Shown: piece after piece, positions 25,857-34,598 of the stretch
Numbering within the stretch: position 1 is the first letter of the stretch
How the letters are laid out: each line of letters begins with the position of its first letter
Assembly: GCF_014648275.1 (NCBI RefSeq)
Contig: NZ_BMQU01000003.1
Location: forward strand, 124,001 to 188,000
From: Pseudomonas laurentiana
GTDB lineage: Bacteria > Pseudomonadota > Gammaproteobacteria > Pseudomonadales > Pseudomonadaceae
Length of the DNA: 64,000 bases
Direction: 5' to 3'
Translations under genes and position numbers: made by a program
Notes under the pieces: model-generated
Databases searched by the model: none
Seen by the model: only the letters and a program-made list of their open reading frames with translations
Told to the model about the DNA's origin: nothing

Positions 25857-26644
25857 CAGGCGCCCTCCAGATGGGTGTAGGCCAGCGTCGGCACATCGAC
25901 GATGCTTGAGCCGCCGTCTGCAGGGATAACCGCCCCAGTGATGATCGAGGCTTGCTCGCTGATCAGAAACTGGCAGAGGCTGGCGATTTCGTCGGCACTG
26001 GCCGGGCGTCGCAGCGGCACATCGGCGGTCACCCGGCGGTAGGCAGCTTCCAGGTCTTCGCGGTAGTGCTGCATCAGGGGCTGCATTTCTTCATCGGCCA
26101 TGGGGGTGCGCACCCAGCCAGGGCAGATGCAATTGACTCGCACGCCCAGCGGGCCGTAGTCACGCGCCAGTGACCGGTTGAGGCCGATAAGCGCGTGCTT
26201 GCTGGTGGTGTAGCCGCACACCTGCGGGCCGGCCGAGAGGGCCGCAATCGATCCCATCAGGACGATGCTGCCGCGTCGCTCGATCAACAGCGGCAGGCAG
26301 GCGCGAGCGCTGTGGAAGGCACTGTCGAGGTTGCTGCGCAGTGCTGCATGCCAGGCGTCATCGTGGGTGTCCAGGGCCGCGCCGAGGCCGTGCCCACCGG
26401 CGCAGGCGATCAGTGCGTCGAGGCCACCGAAGCGCTTGCGGATCTGTTCGATGAAACCGACCCACGCCTGGCTGCTGGCAGCATCGCCGACCAGTACCTG
26501 TGCGCCGGTTGCGGCCGCGACCTGTTCCAGCGCTTCCCGGCGACGGCCGACCAGCACCAGATTGGCGCCCTGGTCGGCCAGGCGTCGGGCGCAGGCAGCA
26601 CCGATCCCGGTTCCACCACCGGTAATCAGGATCGTCTTAGTCAT
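25856..26644 (-). CDS. Short-chain dehydrogenase/reductase
   Basis: A 262-residue SDR with ILITGGGTGIGAACARRLA, LIACAGGHG in place of the usual NNAG, MGSIAALSAGPQVCGYTTSK (catalytic S, Y, K), and a C-terminal ITGAVIPADGG. It overlaps the MoaF gene by 8 bp upstream and the next SDR by 1 bp downstream, so MoaF and both SDRs are one translational unit. Two adjacent SDRs suggest consecutive oxidation or stereospecific alternatives. Confidence 0.88.
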   Translation of the reverse strand: MTKTILITGGGTGIGAACARRLADQGANLVLVGRRREALEQVAAATGAQVLVGDAASSQAWVGFIEQIRKRFGGLDALIACAGGHGLGAALDTHDDAWHAALRSNLDSAFHSARACLPLLIERRGSIVLMGSIAALSAGPQVCGYTTSKHALIGLNRSLARDYGPLGVRVNCICPGWVRTPMADEEMQPLMQHYREDLEAAYRRVTADVPLRRPASADEIASLCQFLISEQASIITGAVIPADGGSSIVDVPTLAYTHLEGA

Positions 26645-27461
26645 GCGCGTGAACCGTGATGTTGATCAGGTTGCAGTAGGAGGACACCGGAAAGTTCGAC
26701 AGTTCGTCGAAACTGCCACCTGCATAGCCAAAGATCTTGCCGTCGCTGCGGTGGTTTTTCAGGTCGATCATCACCAGCCCCAGTGTTGGCACGATCTTCT
26801 CGCGCCAGACGAACAGGTAGAGTTCATCGGCGATCTTGTAGTAGTGAGCGCGGTCGGTGTCGCACAGACCCTGCTCGACACCTTCAAGGCACTGCCAAGC
26901 GTAGTAGTGCTCATTCAGATAGATGTGTTCGTAGACTTCGGTCGGGCTATAGCGGTAGCGGTTGCGGATACCGACCAGCTCTTGTGTCGGGGCATGCGGG
27001 CAGCCGCCATCGCGCCACGGCGTGTCCAGGCTGCCGTGGAAAAACTGTGCGTCCACGCGGGTCAGGCTCTTGCCGGCCAGGGCCAGGTGGTAAAGGCCCT
27101 CATGGGTTTCCGATTCGCGGGGCAGGCGACCGATAACGGCGGTGAAGGAGTGTGTCAGGGTGTCCAGTACCAGTGAGATCGACCTGTCCTGGCCGTGCTC
27201 ATGTTTCAGGAAATCCACCAGGTAGATCCCCGGGCGTATGGAGGTCGCGCGGTAGTTGGCACTGCCACTGGAGTGGCCGTCGGCGGCGCTCCAGTGCACC
27301 TGTTCGGCATCGAAACGGTGGGTGATTTCCCAGCCATTGGCGAAGAACAGGTTGAATTGCTTGCCGGCCAGTTCGGCGAGCTGCGGCAGGATAAATGCTT
27401 CGGGGGCAAAACCCTCGGCCAGGGCGCCTACGGTGATCCATTCGGCGTGTGGAGTAGTCAT
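26637..27461 (-). CDS. moaF: MoaF family protein
   Basis: A 274-residue protein with two lipocalin-like halves. The C-terminal region (YYAWQCLEGVEQGLCDTDRA, then HYYKIADELYLFVWREKIVP, then VMIDLKNHRSDGKIFGY) is the MoaF C-terminal domain. As I recall, the name derives from the monoamine (moa) regulon of Klebsiella; databases often label it as molybdenum cofactor biosynthesis, which nothing here supports. There is no signal peptide. It is translationally coupled to two SDRs, and nearby amine oxidases and a phenylacetaldehyde dehydrogenase fit a monoamine role. Confidence 0.8.
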   Translation of the reverse strand: MTTPHAEWITVGALAEGFAPEAFILPQLAELAGKQFNLFFANGWEITHRFDAEQVHWSAADGHSSGSANYRATSIRPGIYLVDFLKHEHGQDRSISLVLDTLTHSFTAVIGRLPRESETHEGLYHLALAGKSLTRVDAQFFHGSLDTPWRDGGCPHAPTQELVGIRNRYRYSPTEVYEHIYLNEHYYAWQCLEGVEQGLCDTDRAHYYKIADELYLFVWREKIVPTLGLVMIDLKNHRSDGKIFGYAGGSFDELSNFPVSSYCNLINITVHAHD

Positions 27462-27483
27462 GGCGGTTGCTCGTGCGATGGAA

Positions 27484-27502
27484 GATGCAGTGATGGTGCA
27501 TC
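27484..27502. promoter_or_regulatory. Inverted repeat before moaF
   Basis: GATGCA-gtgatgg-TGCATC has perfect 6-base arms in the 60-bp gap upstream of moaF and after the LuxR gene. It is a candidate operator for the SDR-MoaF-porin unit. Confidence 0.3.
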
Positions 27503-27521
27503 CCGCTGGCGCACGGCGGTA

Positions 27522-28214
27522 TCAACCAGAGGGTTGAGTCCTGGCGTTTTCTGGGAGGAACAGTGCCCCGACCAGCTCGGTACGGTTTTTCACGCCGACC
27601 TTGCGGAACAGGTTGATCAGGTGGGTTTTCACCGTTGGCAGGCCAAGGTCGAGGTGGCGTGCCAGTTGTTTGTTGCTCACGCCTTCCCGCAACAGCACGG
27701 CGATCTCGCGTTCGCGTGGGGTCAACCGTTGCAGGCGATCATCCCTTGGTGCGCTGGGCAGCTGATGCGCCGCCAGTTGCATCAGGCCGTGCAGCGGCAA
27801 CAGGCTTTGCAGCTCGTGCGCCTGAAACAGCCCCAGGCCGCTACAGCGCAACAGCGACAGGCCGGCGGCGGGGCGTCCTTCGACGTGGGCAATCACCTCG
27901 ACCACATCCACCACCTGATGCTGGTTTAGGAAACGTTGGTACAGGCGACCGCTGGCCTCACTGTGGTGAGCCAGGCCCTGGCGCAGCGACACCACCGGCA
28001 GGCCGATGGCCAGGCAGTTGCTGGGTTGCAGTGGGTCGAGGTGACGGTAGTGTTCCAGGTAGGTGTGGTGCATGGGCGCTTGCATGCCCAGCAACTGGAA
28101 GTCACAGGCCTGCAGCTGCGCGTCGATGCGATAGAACGCACCCAGTGACGCCGGGACCTGCTGGCTGAAGGCGTGCAGGCAGTGTTGGCCGAGTGCTTTG
28201 GTGCAGGCAGGCAT
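27522..28214 (-). CDS. LuxR-type transcriptional regulator
   Basis: A 230-residue regulator. The C-terminal HTH reads LTPREREIAVLLREGVSNKQ, LARHLDLGLPTVKTHLINLF, KVGVKNRTELV. The N-terminal 160 residues show no receiver aspartate or recognised domain and may sense a ligand. I chose the ATG at 28214 (MPACTKAL); a TTG at 28232 is possible. It is placed between the FAD oxidoreductase and moaF genes and probably controls this amine-catabolic group. Confidence 0.82.
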   Translation of the reverse strand: MPACTKALGQHCLHAFSQQVPASLGAFYRIDAQLQACDFQLLGMQAPMHHTYLEHYRHLDPLQPSNCLAIGLPVVSLRQGLAHHSEASGRLYQRFLNQHQVVDVVEVIAHVEGRPAAGLSLLRCSGLGLFQAHELQSLLPLHGLMQLAAHQLPSAPRDDRLQRLTPREREIAVLLREGVSNKQLARHLDLGLPTVKTHLINLFRKVGVKNRTELVGALFLPENARTQPSG

Positions 28215-28240
28215 GGTGCGGTTATCGTCCAAGGCGGGGG

Positions 28241-29539
28241 TTAACGGCGGCCAGACCAGAAGCCTGACAGTTGGTGCCAGCTCTTACCGGCACTGAGCAG
28301 CAGCGGCCGAAAATGATCCTTGCCGTACACCTGAGTGCGTTTGACCGAGCTGATCAAATCGTAGCGCGCCGAGCCTTCGCTCATGCCCTCGGCCAACACC
28401 TTGCAGATGATGTGGCTGGGGGTGACGCCGAAGCCTGAGTAGCCTTGTACGAAGAACGCATTGGCACGGCCGGGCAGGGTGCCGATTTGCGGGAACAGGT
28501 TCGGGCTGCACGCCATTGGGCCGCCCCAGGCCAGGTCGATGTTGACGTCCTTCAAGTACGGAAAGATCTTGAGCATCAGCCTGCGGTTCCAGGCTTTCAG
28601 GTCAAGCGGGATGTGCTCGATGAACGGTGTGGCCGAACCGAACAGCAGGCGGTTTTCGCGGGTTACGCGGTAGTAGTCGATGATCGGCCGAATGTCGCTG
28701 TAGGCACCACGGATGGGGCTGATACGCTGGATCAGTGCGTCTGGCAGCGGCTCGGTCATCATCTGGAACGCATAGGTGTTGATCGTGCTCTTGTGCAGCT
28801 CCGGTTCCAGTTTGTTGAGAAAGCTGTCGCAGGCCCAGAGCAGTTTGCTTGCCCTGACCGACCCCTTGGCGGTGCGCACGGTGATCCGTTCGCCGTATGA
28901 CACCTCCAGGGCCGGGCTGTATTCGAAGATCTTTACGCCATGACTGGCCAGCGCCTGGGCTTCACCCAGCAACAGGTTCAAGGAGTGCACGTGGCCACCG
29001 CCCATGTGCAGCAGGGCGCTGCTGTAGGCCTTCGAACCGATGATCTGCTGGACATCGGAACCGTCCAGAAAGCGGATTTCGTGTTTTGAACCGAGGGATT
29101 TGAACGCCGTTTCCCAGCTGCGCAGGGTGGCGGCCTGACGGCGGTTGAAACCCATGTAACCGTAGCCGTGGCAGAAGTCTGCATCGATGCCGTACTTGGC
29201 AATACGCGCCTTGATGATGTCGGCACCGAGGTCGCTGATTTCGAAAATCGAGCGCAGGCCCGCTTCGCCGACATCCTGCTTGATCTTCTCCAGGTCGTGA
29301 CCAATGCCCGCCATGATCTGCCCGCCGTTGCGACCGGTGCCGCCAAAGCCCAGGTAGCGCGCTTCCAGCACGACGGTGTTGGTGATGCCTTTTTCGGCCA
29401 GCTCCAACGCCGTGTTGATACCGGAAAAGCCACCGCCGATGACCACGACATCCGCTTCCAGGTCGGCTTGCAGGTCGGGGAAGTGCAGGTCGTACTTCTT
29501 GGTCGCCGTGTAGTAGGTTGGCGTTTCGATGTTGATCAT
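28241..29539 (-). CDS. FAD-dependent amine oxidase-like oxidoreductase (PuuB type), copy 1
   Basis: A 432-residue DAO-fold flavoenzyme. The FAD-binding motif is DVVVIGGGFSGINTALELAE (residues 35-54), followed by LEARYLGFGGTGRNGGQIM, the pattern of gamma-glutamylputrescine oxidase relatives. The C-terminal GYSGFGVTPSHIICKVLAEG is the second FAD contact. It should oxidise a primary amine to an aldehyde with release of ammonia and peroxide. I chose the ATG at 29539 because the paralogue at 40871-42169 starts identically and has the same length. The likely substrate here is an aromatic amine, given FeaR, phenylacetaldehyde dehydrogenase and the hpa genes. Confidence 0.85.
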   Translation of the reverse strand: MINIETPTYYTATKKYDLHFPDLQADLEADVVVIGGGFSGINTALELAEKGITNTVVLEARYLGFGGTGRNGGQIMAGIGHDLEKIKQDVGEAGLRSIFEISDLGADIIKARIAKYGIDADFCHGYGYMGFNRRQAATLRSWETAFKSLGSKHEIRFLDGSDVQQIIGSKAYSSALLHMGGGHVHSLNLLLGEAQALASHGVKIFEYSPALEVSYGERITVRTAKGSVRASKLLWACDSFLNKLEPELHKSTINTYAFQMMTEPLPDALIQRISPIRGAYSDIRPIIDYYRVTRENRLLFGSATPFIEHIPLDLKAWNRRLMLKIFPYLKDVNIDLAWGGPMACSPNLFPQIGTLPGRANAFFVQGYSGFGVTPSHIICKVLAEGMSEGSARYDLISSVKRTQVYGKDHFRPLLLSAGKSWHQLSGFWSGRR

Positions 29540-29649
29540 GGCTGCCACCTGGAACAAAGGGTGTGAGGCAAGACAGGATGCACCCCGCGAAGCGACCGTG
29601 CTGGCCTTGGCCATCAAGCGGACTACAAGGGGAACCGTCGACGTTCAGT

Positions 29650-30090
29650 CTAGTGGCCGAGCAGCGTGCGGACACGTTCGACGGCGGCTTCGGCACAGCG
29701 GCCATCGACAGCCTCGGAGGCACCGGAGACGCCAATGGCGCCGATCACCAGCCCTTCATGCAGGAAAGGCGCGCCGCCACCAAACAGGGCCATGTTGCGT
29801 TGCAGCGGTAAGCCTTGGCGGACGCCTTCGGAGCATTTTTCCAGGCGGGCTTGCCAGCCCTGTGTGGCGATGCCGAAGCCCACGGCGGTCAGGGCTTTGT
29901 TCAGGGCAATGTCCTGCGATGGCCGGGGAGCCCTGTCCATGTGGGCGCAGTGAATCGGAAGACCGCTTGCGTCGACCACTACCAGGCTGACTCGCACCTG
30001 TTCTTCTTCGGCTTTTTCCAGGGCCGCTTGCAGTGCCTGCATGGCCATGCGCAGGGTGATGGTGGGTTGCTGGCGTAGAAGTTCGTTCAT
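29650..30090 (-). CDS. GlcG/HbpS-family protein (DUF336)
   Basis: A 146-residue protein (ITLRMAMQALQAALEKAEEE, then VSLVVVDASGLPIHCAHMD, then IALNKALTAVGFG, and LVIGAIGVSGASEAVDGRCA) with the GlcG/HbpS fold. Members bind haem or cobalamin or assist oxidation pathways; the role is not settled. I chose the ATG at 30090, which gives the family length. It follows the MFS gene by 49 bp and precedes the FAD oxidase on the same strand. Confidence 0.8.
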   Translation of the reverse strand: MNELLRQQPTITLRMAMQALQAALEKAEEEQVRVSLVVVDASGLPIHCAHMDRAPRPSQDIALNKALTAVGFGIATQGWQARLEKCSEGVRQGLPLQRNMALFGGGAPFLHEGLVIGAIGVSGASEAVDGRCAEAAVERVRTLLGH

Positions 30091-30139
30091 CTCGCGACCT
30101 TGTCTGTTCAGTGATCTGTTGAAGCGGCCTGATGTGCGT

Positions 30140-31405
30140 TCAATGCGTTTCGCTGCCCTGGGCCCGGGTCGCTTGTCGAGCGGTTCTGCGTTGCGCCAGC
30201 AGTTGCCAGGCGCAGTAGAGCAGGAGCAAGGCGCCGGCGACCTGCATGGCCCATGGGCCGCCAAAGCGCGCCGCAAGCAGGCCGGCGAGCAGGCCGCCGA
30301 TGGCGTCAAAGCCAAAGCGGGTCGAGGTGTAGAGCGATACCACCCGGCCACGCAGCACTTCAGGCGCCTGGCTCTGCAGCAGGATGTTGGTGCCGACGTT
30401 GTTGATCGTCACTCCGAAGCCCAGCACCGCCATTGCCGCCAACGACAGTGCCAACTGGGTGCTGGCCGCAAACACCAGCAAGGCGACAGCGCTGGCACCG
30501 GCCGTAGTGATGATCAAACGCTGCAGCTGTTCGGCGGATCGGTGGCCGGCGAGCAACAGGGTCGAAAGCAGCGAACCAAACCCGGCCGCGCCCCAGAGCC
30601 AGCCCAGCGTCCTGGCATCACCGGCGAAGATATCCCGGGCGAACACCGGCAGCAGTACCGCGTAGCTGGAGGCGGTGATGTTGACGATCAGTACACCGAG
30701 GATCAGGCCGCGTACCGAGGGCGTTTGCAAGGCGTAGGTCAGGCCTTCGCGGAAGACGCTACCCATGCTGCCATTAGCCCGCACACCGACGCTCATTCGC
30801 ACCGCCAGCAGGCCGATGATCAGTGCGCCGTAGGACAGCGCGTTCAGGGCGAAGCACACCGCCTCGCCGGTCATGCCGAGCAGCAGTCCGGCCAGCGGCG
30901 GGCCGACGAAGCGTGAGCAGGTAAACAGTGAGGCGTTCAAGGCCAGGGCATTTGGCAAGTCGTCGACATCATCGACGAAACGGCTGAGCAGCGATTGGCG
31001 TAGCGGGGTGTCCACGGCATTCAGCACGCCCAGGACGAACGACATGAGCACGATCAGGTTGGCGCCAATGTGACCGCTGTAGGTCAGCAGTGCCAGTAAC
31101 AGAGCCTGCAGGCCCAGCAGGCTCTGGGTGAGCACCAGCAACCGGCGTTTGTCGTGGCGATCGATCCAGGCCCCGGCAATCGGCCCGACAAACAGTTGGG
31201 GCAACAGGCTGGCACAGGTTGTGATACCCAGCAGCGCAGCGGAATCAGTCAACCGGTAGACCAGCCAGGACAACGCCACCATCTGTACCCAAGTGCCCAG
31301 CGTGGAAATCGCGTGGCCGATGAAATACAGGCGAAAGTTACGGTGGCGCAGCGCCCGGATCGAGGAGGGCCAGCGAGACGACGTGGTAGGTTGGGGGTGA
31401 TTCAC
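30140..31405 (-). CDS. MFS transporter (EntS-like)
   Basis: A 421-residue protein with about 12 membrane segments, starting RALRHRNFRLYFIGHAISTLGTWVQMVALSWLVYRL, the opening of the EntS/MFS_3 subgroup. The conserved GPIAGAWIDRHDKRRLL loop lies between helices 2 and 3. It is probably an exporter of a small organic compound. It heads a run with GlcG and the FAD oxidase and may relieve build-up of a toxic aldehyde or amine; that is inference. Confidence 0.82.
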   Translation of the reverse strand: MNHPQPTTSSRWPSSIRALRHRNFRLYFIGHAISTLGTWVQMVALSWLVYRLTDSAALLGITTCASLLPQLFVGPIAGAWIDRHDKRRLLVLTQSLLGLQALLLALLTYSGHIGANLIVLMSFVLGVLNAVDTPLRQSLLSRFVDDVDDLPNALALNASLFTCSRFVGPPLAGLLLGMTGEAVCFALNALSYGALIIGLLAVRMSVGVRANGSMGSVFREGLTYALQTPSVRGLILGVLIVNITASSYAVLLPVFARDIFAGDARTLGWLWGAAGFGSLLSTLLLAGHRSAEQLQRLIITTAGASAVALLVFAASTQLALSLAAMAVLGFGVTINNVGTNILLQSQAPEVLRGRVVSLYTSTRFGFDAIGGLLAGLLAARFGGPWAMQVAGALLLLYCAWQLLAQRRTARQATRAQGSETH

Positions 31406-31504
31406 GACACAGAACCCGTCAGCGGCGAATAATGTTCACATCTTAACTTAATGTTTCGTCCTGTCGTGCGCCTGTGCCAACAGATTGTGCGTCTCGCACG
31501 GGGT

Positions 31505-32992
31505 TCAGTAGCGAATCATCACCGATTTCAGTTCAGTGAAGTCGTCGATGAAGGCCCCACCGAATTCACGGCCGATCCCCGAGCACTTGGTGCCGCCAAA
31601 GGGGACGGCGGGGTCGAGCAGGGTGTGCATGTTGACCCACACCGTACCGGCCTCGATCTCCGGCACCAGGCGGAGCGCTTTGGACAGGTCGTTGGTCCAC
31701 AGGCTGGCGCTCAGGCCGTAGGCGGTGTTGTTCATCAGCGCCAGCAGTTCGTCTTCGGTGTCGTAAGGGTAAAACGTCGCGACGGGGCCGAAGGTTTCCT
31801 CATTGAGCAGGGTGTCATTGACCGAATTGGCCAGAATGATCGTTGGCTCTACGTAGCAGCCTGGGCCTTCGCTGATCTGGCCGCCATGAATGATGGTGCT
31901 GTTTTCGGCGCGGGCGGTGGCGAAGAACCGGGCCAGCTTCTGCTGGTGTTGCTTGTTCGCGACCGGGCCAAACTGGGTGCTCTCGTCCAGCGGCGAGCCG
32001 ACTTTCAGGTGTGCCAGGCGCTTGGACAGCGCGTCCATCATCGGCTCGATCTGCGAGCGGTGGGCGAAGAAGCGTTCTGCCGCAGCGCAAATCTGCCCTG
32101 AATGCAGGAAACCGGCCTCGATCATGCCATCGACGGCTTTGTCTAGATGGACGTCAGGCAGGAAACCGACCGAGTTCTTGCCGCCCAGTTCCAGGGTGGC
32201 ACGGGTCAGTTTGGCGCCCATCGCGCCCTGGCCTACGGCAATGCCGGTGGGGACCGAGCCGGTGAAGGAGACCTTGTCGGTGCCTGGGTGTTCGATCAGC
32301 GCCTTGCCGACACTGCCGCTGCCGGTCAGCACGTTGAGCGCGCCGGCAGGCAGGCCCGCTTCAGTGGCCAGTTCGGCGATGCGCAGGATGGTCAGTGGGG
32401 TGAACTCGCTCGGCTTGATGATGATGCTGCAACCGGTGGTCAAGGCCGAGGCCAGTTTCCAGATGGCGATCATGGTGGAGAAGTTCCACGGCACAATACC
32501 GACCACTACGCCAATCGGCTCGCGCAGGGTGAAGGCGCTGTAGCGCTCGCCAGCAAAGGAGGGCAGTGACGGGGTGATTGTTTCACCGGTGATCTTGGTT
32601 GCCCAGCCGGCGTAGTAACGCAGAAAGTGGGCCGCCTGGTCGACTTCGAAGGCCCGTGAAATCTGGATGATCTTGCCCGACTGGCAGGTTTCGATCTGTG
32701 CCAGTTCCTCGCGATGGCGCTCCAGCAGGTCGGCGAGCTTGAACAGTACGCTGGCGCGTGCCGCCGGGCTGGTGCGTGACCAGACCTTGAAGCCACGATT
32801 GGCCGAATCGACGGCACGCTCGACATCGGCCTGGGTCGCATCGCTGACCTGCGCAATGGCCTCGCCAGTGGCCGGGTTCAGCACCGTGAGTGTGTTCTGT
32901 GAGCTGCTGGCGACATAGCCGCCATCGATGTACAGGCTATGGTCGCGCTCAAGGAAGGCGTTGACCGAGGGAAGCAGTGCGATATCGCTCAT
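31505..32992 (-). CDS. feaB: Phenylacetaldehyde dehydrogenase family (FeaB/StyD-like)
   Basis: A 495-residue NAD-linked aldehyde dehydrogenase. Key parts are GIVPWNFSTMIAIWKLASAL, the cofactor motif FTGSVPTG, the catalytic glutamate in LELGGKNS and the catalytic cysteine in HSGQICAAAERFF. The opening and the active-site segment match the phenylacetaldehyde dehydrogenases of Pseudomonas as I recall them. It would convert 4-hydroxyphenylacetaldehyde (from tyramine) or phenylacetaldehyde to the acid, feeding the divergent hydroxylase genes. Divergent from the hydroxylase across about 350 bp. Confidence 0.85.
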   Translation of the reverse strand: MSDIALLPSVNAFLERDHSLYIDGGYVASSSQNTLTVLNPATGEAIAQVSDATQADVERAVDSANRGFKVWSRTSPAARASVLFKLADLLERHREELAQIETCQSGKIIQISRAFEVDQAAHFLRYYAGWATKITGETITPSLPSFAGERYSAFTLREPIGVVVGIVPWNFSTMIAIWKLASALTTGCSIIIKPSEFTPLTILRIAELATEAGLPAGALNVLTGSGSVGKALIEHPGTDKVSFTGSVPTGIAVGQGAMGAKLTRATLELGGKNSVGFLPDVHLDKAVDGMIEAGFLHSGQICAAAERFFAHRSQIEPMMDALSKRLAHLKVGSPLDESTQFGPVANKQHQQKLARFFATARAENSTIIHGGQISEGPGCYVEPTIILANSVNDTLLNEETFGPVATFYPYDTEDELLALMNNTAYGLSASLWTNDLSKALRLVPEIEAGTVWVNMHTLLDPAVPFGGTKCSGIGREFGGAFIDDFTELKSVMIRY

Positions 32993-33341
32993 GCTGGGCA
33001 GACTCCAGGCAAGGAAGCAGGCGGCGGTTTGCCGCGCTGAAATAGACGTATGGCACGAGCTTACCGGGCGCTGGCCGGGCGATCTTGACTCTGCCTGTCA
33101 ACGGCATGTCTGTGCCTGCCATCGGTCAGCCAACGCCAAGCTCCCAGGGAGAGAGGCGGGCATGGGGTGCGAACTATGAAAAGTACAATCTTCCATCTGG
33201 AACGTGCATTTTCCAGCGCAAGATGGCCTCGCATACTGGCCCGGCATTCGTAAGTGAGCCGCGCCTGGTCTAGTGCGTCCAGCGTTCAATGCCGCAGCCG
33301 AAAGGGCTTCGGCAGCGGCAGGTCACTTGGGTCCAATAATA
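32993..33341. promoter_or_regulatory. Divergent promoter region feaB / 4-HPA hydroxylase
   Basis: About 350 bases without a gene. A perfect short palindrome TTCCATCTGGAA is at 33191-33202, with a related TTTTCCAG shortly after. The area around 33170-33210 is more AT-rich than its flanks. It should contain both promoters and an activator site; FeaR or HpaA are candidates. Confidence 0.35.
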
Positions 33342-34523
33342 ATGAGCCAGACCATGAAAAAGCCAAACTCCTTGCTGGAAGATCTCAAATCCATTCTGCC
33401 AACCATCGCTGCTAACGCGGACGAGGCCGAGAAGGCGCGTACCGTGCCTGCCGAAAACATTGCGCTGCTCAAAGGCACCGGCCTGCACCGCGCATTTCTG
33501 CCCAAGAAGTTCGGTGGCCTGGAAATTTCCCTGCCTGAATTTGCCGAGTGCATCGCACTGGTGGCTGGCTCCTGTGCCAGCACCGCCTGGGCCATGAGCC
33601 TGCTGTGCACCCACAGCCATCAGTTGGCGATGTTCCCGGCCAAGCTGCAGGAGGAAATCTGGGGCAGCAACCCTGATGCCACCGCCAGCAGCAGTATTGC
33701 CCCGTTCGGGCGTACCGAAGAGGTTGAAGGCGGTGTCACCTTCAGCGGTGAAATGGGGTGGAGCAGTGGTTGCGATCACGCCGAGTGGGCGATTGTCGGC
33801 TTTCGCCGTAAAAACGCCGAGGGCACTCAGGACTACTGCTTTGCCGTGCTGCCGCGCAGTGACTACCAGATCCGTGACGACTGGTACGCTGTCGGCATGC
33901 GCGCCAGTGGCAGCCGCACCTTGATCATCGACAACGCCTTCGTGCCTGAGCACCGGATCCAGAAGGCCAAGGACATGATGGAAGGCAAGTCCGCCGGCTT
34001 TGGTCTGTACCCGGACAGCAAGATTTTCTACGCGCCTTACCGTCCGTATTTCGCCAGTGGTTTCTCCACGGTGAGCCTGGGCATTGCCGAACGCATGCTT
34101 GAGGTGTTCCGTGAGAAAACCCGCAATCGCGTGCGTGCCTATACCGGTGCTGCCGTGGGGGCCGCCACCCCGGCGCTGATGCGTCTTGCCGAGTCCACTC
34201 ACCAGGTCGCCGCCGCCCGCGCCTTGCTGGAAAAAAGCTGGCAGGACATCGCCGAGCACAGCGAGCGCCACGAATACCCAAGCCGCGGCACCCTGGCGTT
34301 CTGGCGGACCAATCAGGGCTATGCTGTGAAGATGTGCATTCAAGCCGTTGATCGCTTGATGGAAGCGTCTGGCGGCGGCGCGTGGTTCGAGAGCAATGAA
34401 AGTCAGCGCCTGTTCCGTGACGCGCACCTGACCGGTGCTCACGCCTACACCGACTACGATGTCTGCGCGCAGATCCTCGGCCGTGAACTGATGGGCCTTG
34501 AGCCTGATCCTTCGATGGTCTGA
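33342..34523 (+). CDS. 4-hydroxyphenylacetate 3-hydroxylase, oxygenase component (C2 type)
   Basis: A 393-residue acyl-CoA-dehydrogenase-fold monooxygenase. Segments TASSSIAPFG, GWSSGCDHAEWAIVGF, KDMMEGKSAGFGLYPDSKIF and the end DYDVCAQILGRELMGLEPDP match closely the reduced-FMN-using C2 oxygenase of Acinetobacter baumannii as I recall it. It hydroxylates 4-hydroxyphenylacetate to homoprotocatechuate. I chose the ATG at 33342 (MSQTMKKPN); an ATG at 33354 is an alternative. The reductase follows 75 bp later. This differs from the FAD-type HpaB of enteric bacteria. Confidence 0.92.
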   Translation: MSQTMKKPNSLLEDLKSILPTIAANADEAEKARTVPAENIALLKGTGLHRAFLPKKFGGLEISLPEFAECIALVAGSCASTAWAMSLLCTHSHQLAMFPAKLQEEIWGSNPDATASSSIAPFGRTEEVEGGVTFSGEMGWSSGCDHAEWAIVGFRRKNAEGTQDYCFAVLPRSDYQIRDDWYAVGMRASGSRTLIIDNAFVPEHRIQKAKDMMEGKSAGFGLYPDSKIFYAPYRPYFASGFSTVSLGIAERMLEVFREKTRNRVRAYTGAAVGAATPALMRLAESTHQVAAARALLEKSWQDIAEHSERHEYPSRGTLAFWRTNQGYAVKMCIQAVDRLMEASGGGAWFESNESQRLFRDAHLTGAHAYTDYDVCAQILGRELMGLEPDPSMV

Positions 34524-34598
34524 TTCAGCGGTTCTTCTCGTCACGCGTATCGAATAACAACAAACGAGGCTGTCGTCGCGACAGCCCGGGAGCCTTGC

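Noticed and set aside
26637-27461. MoaF as a molybdenum cofactor biosynthesis gene
   Set aside because: No other molybdenum cofactor genes are near; neighbours point to amine or alcohol catabolism, and the family name comes from the monoamine regulon as I recall.
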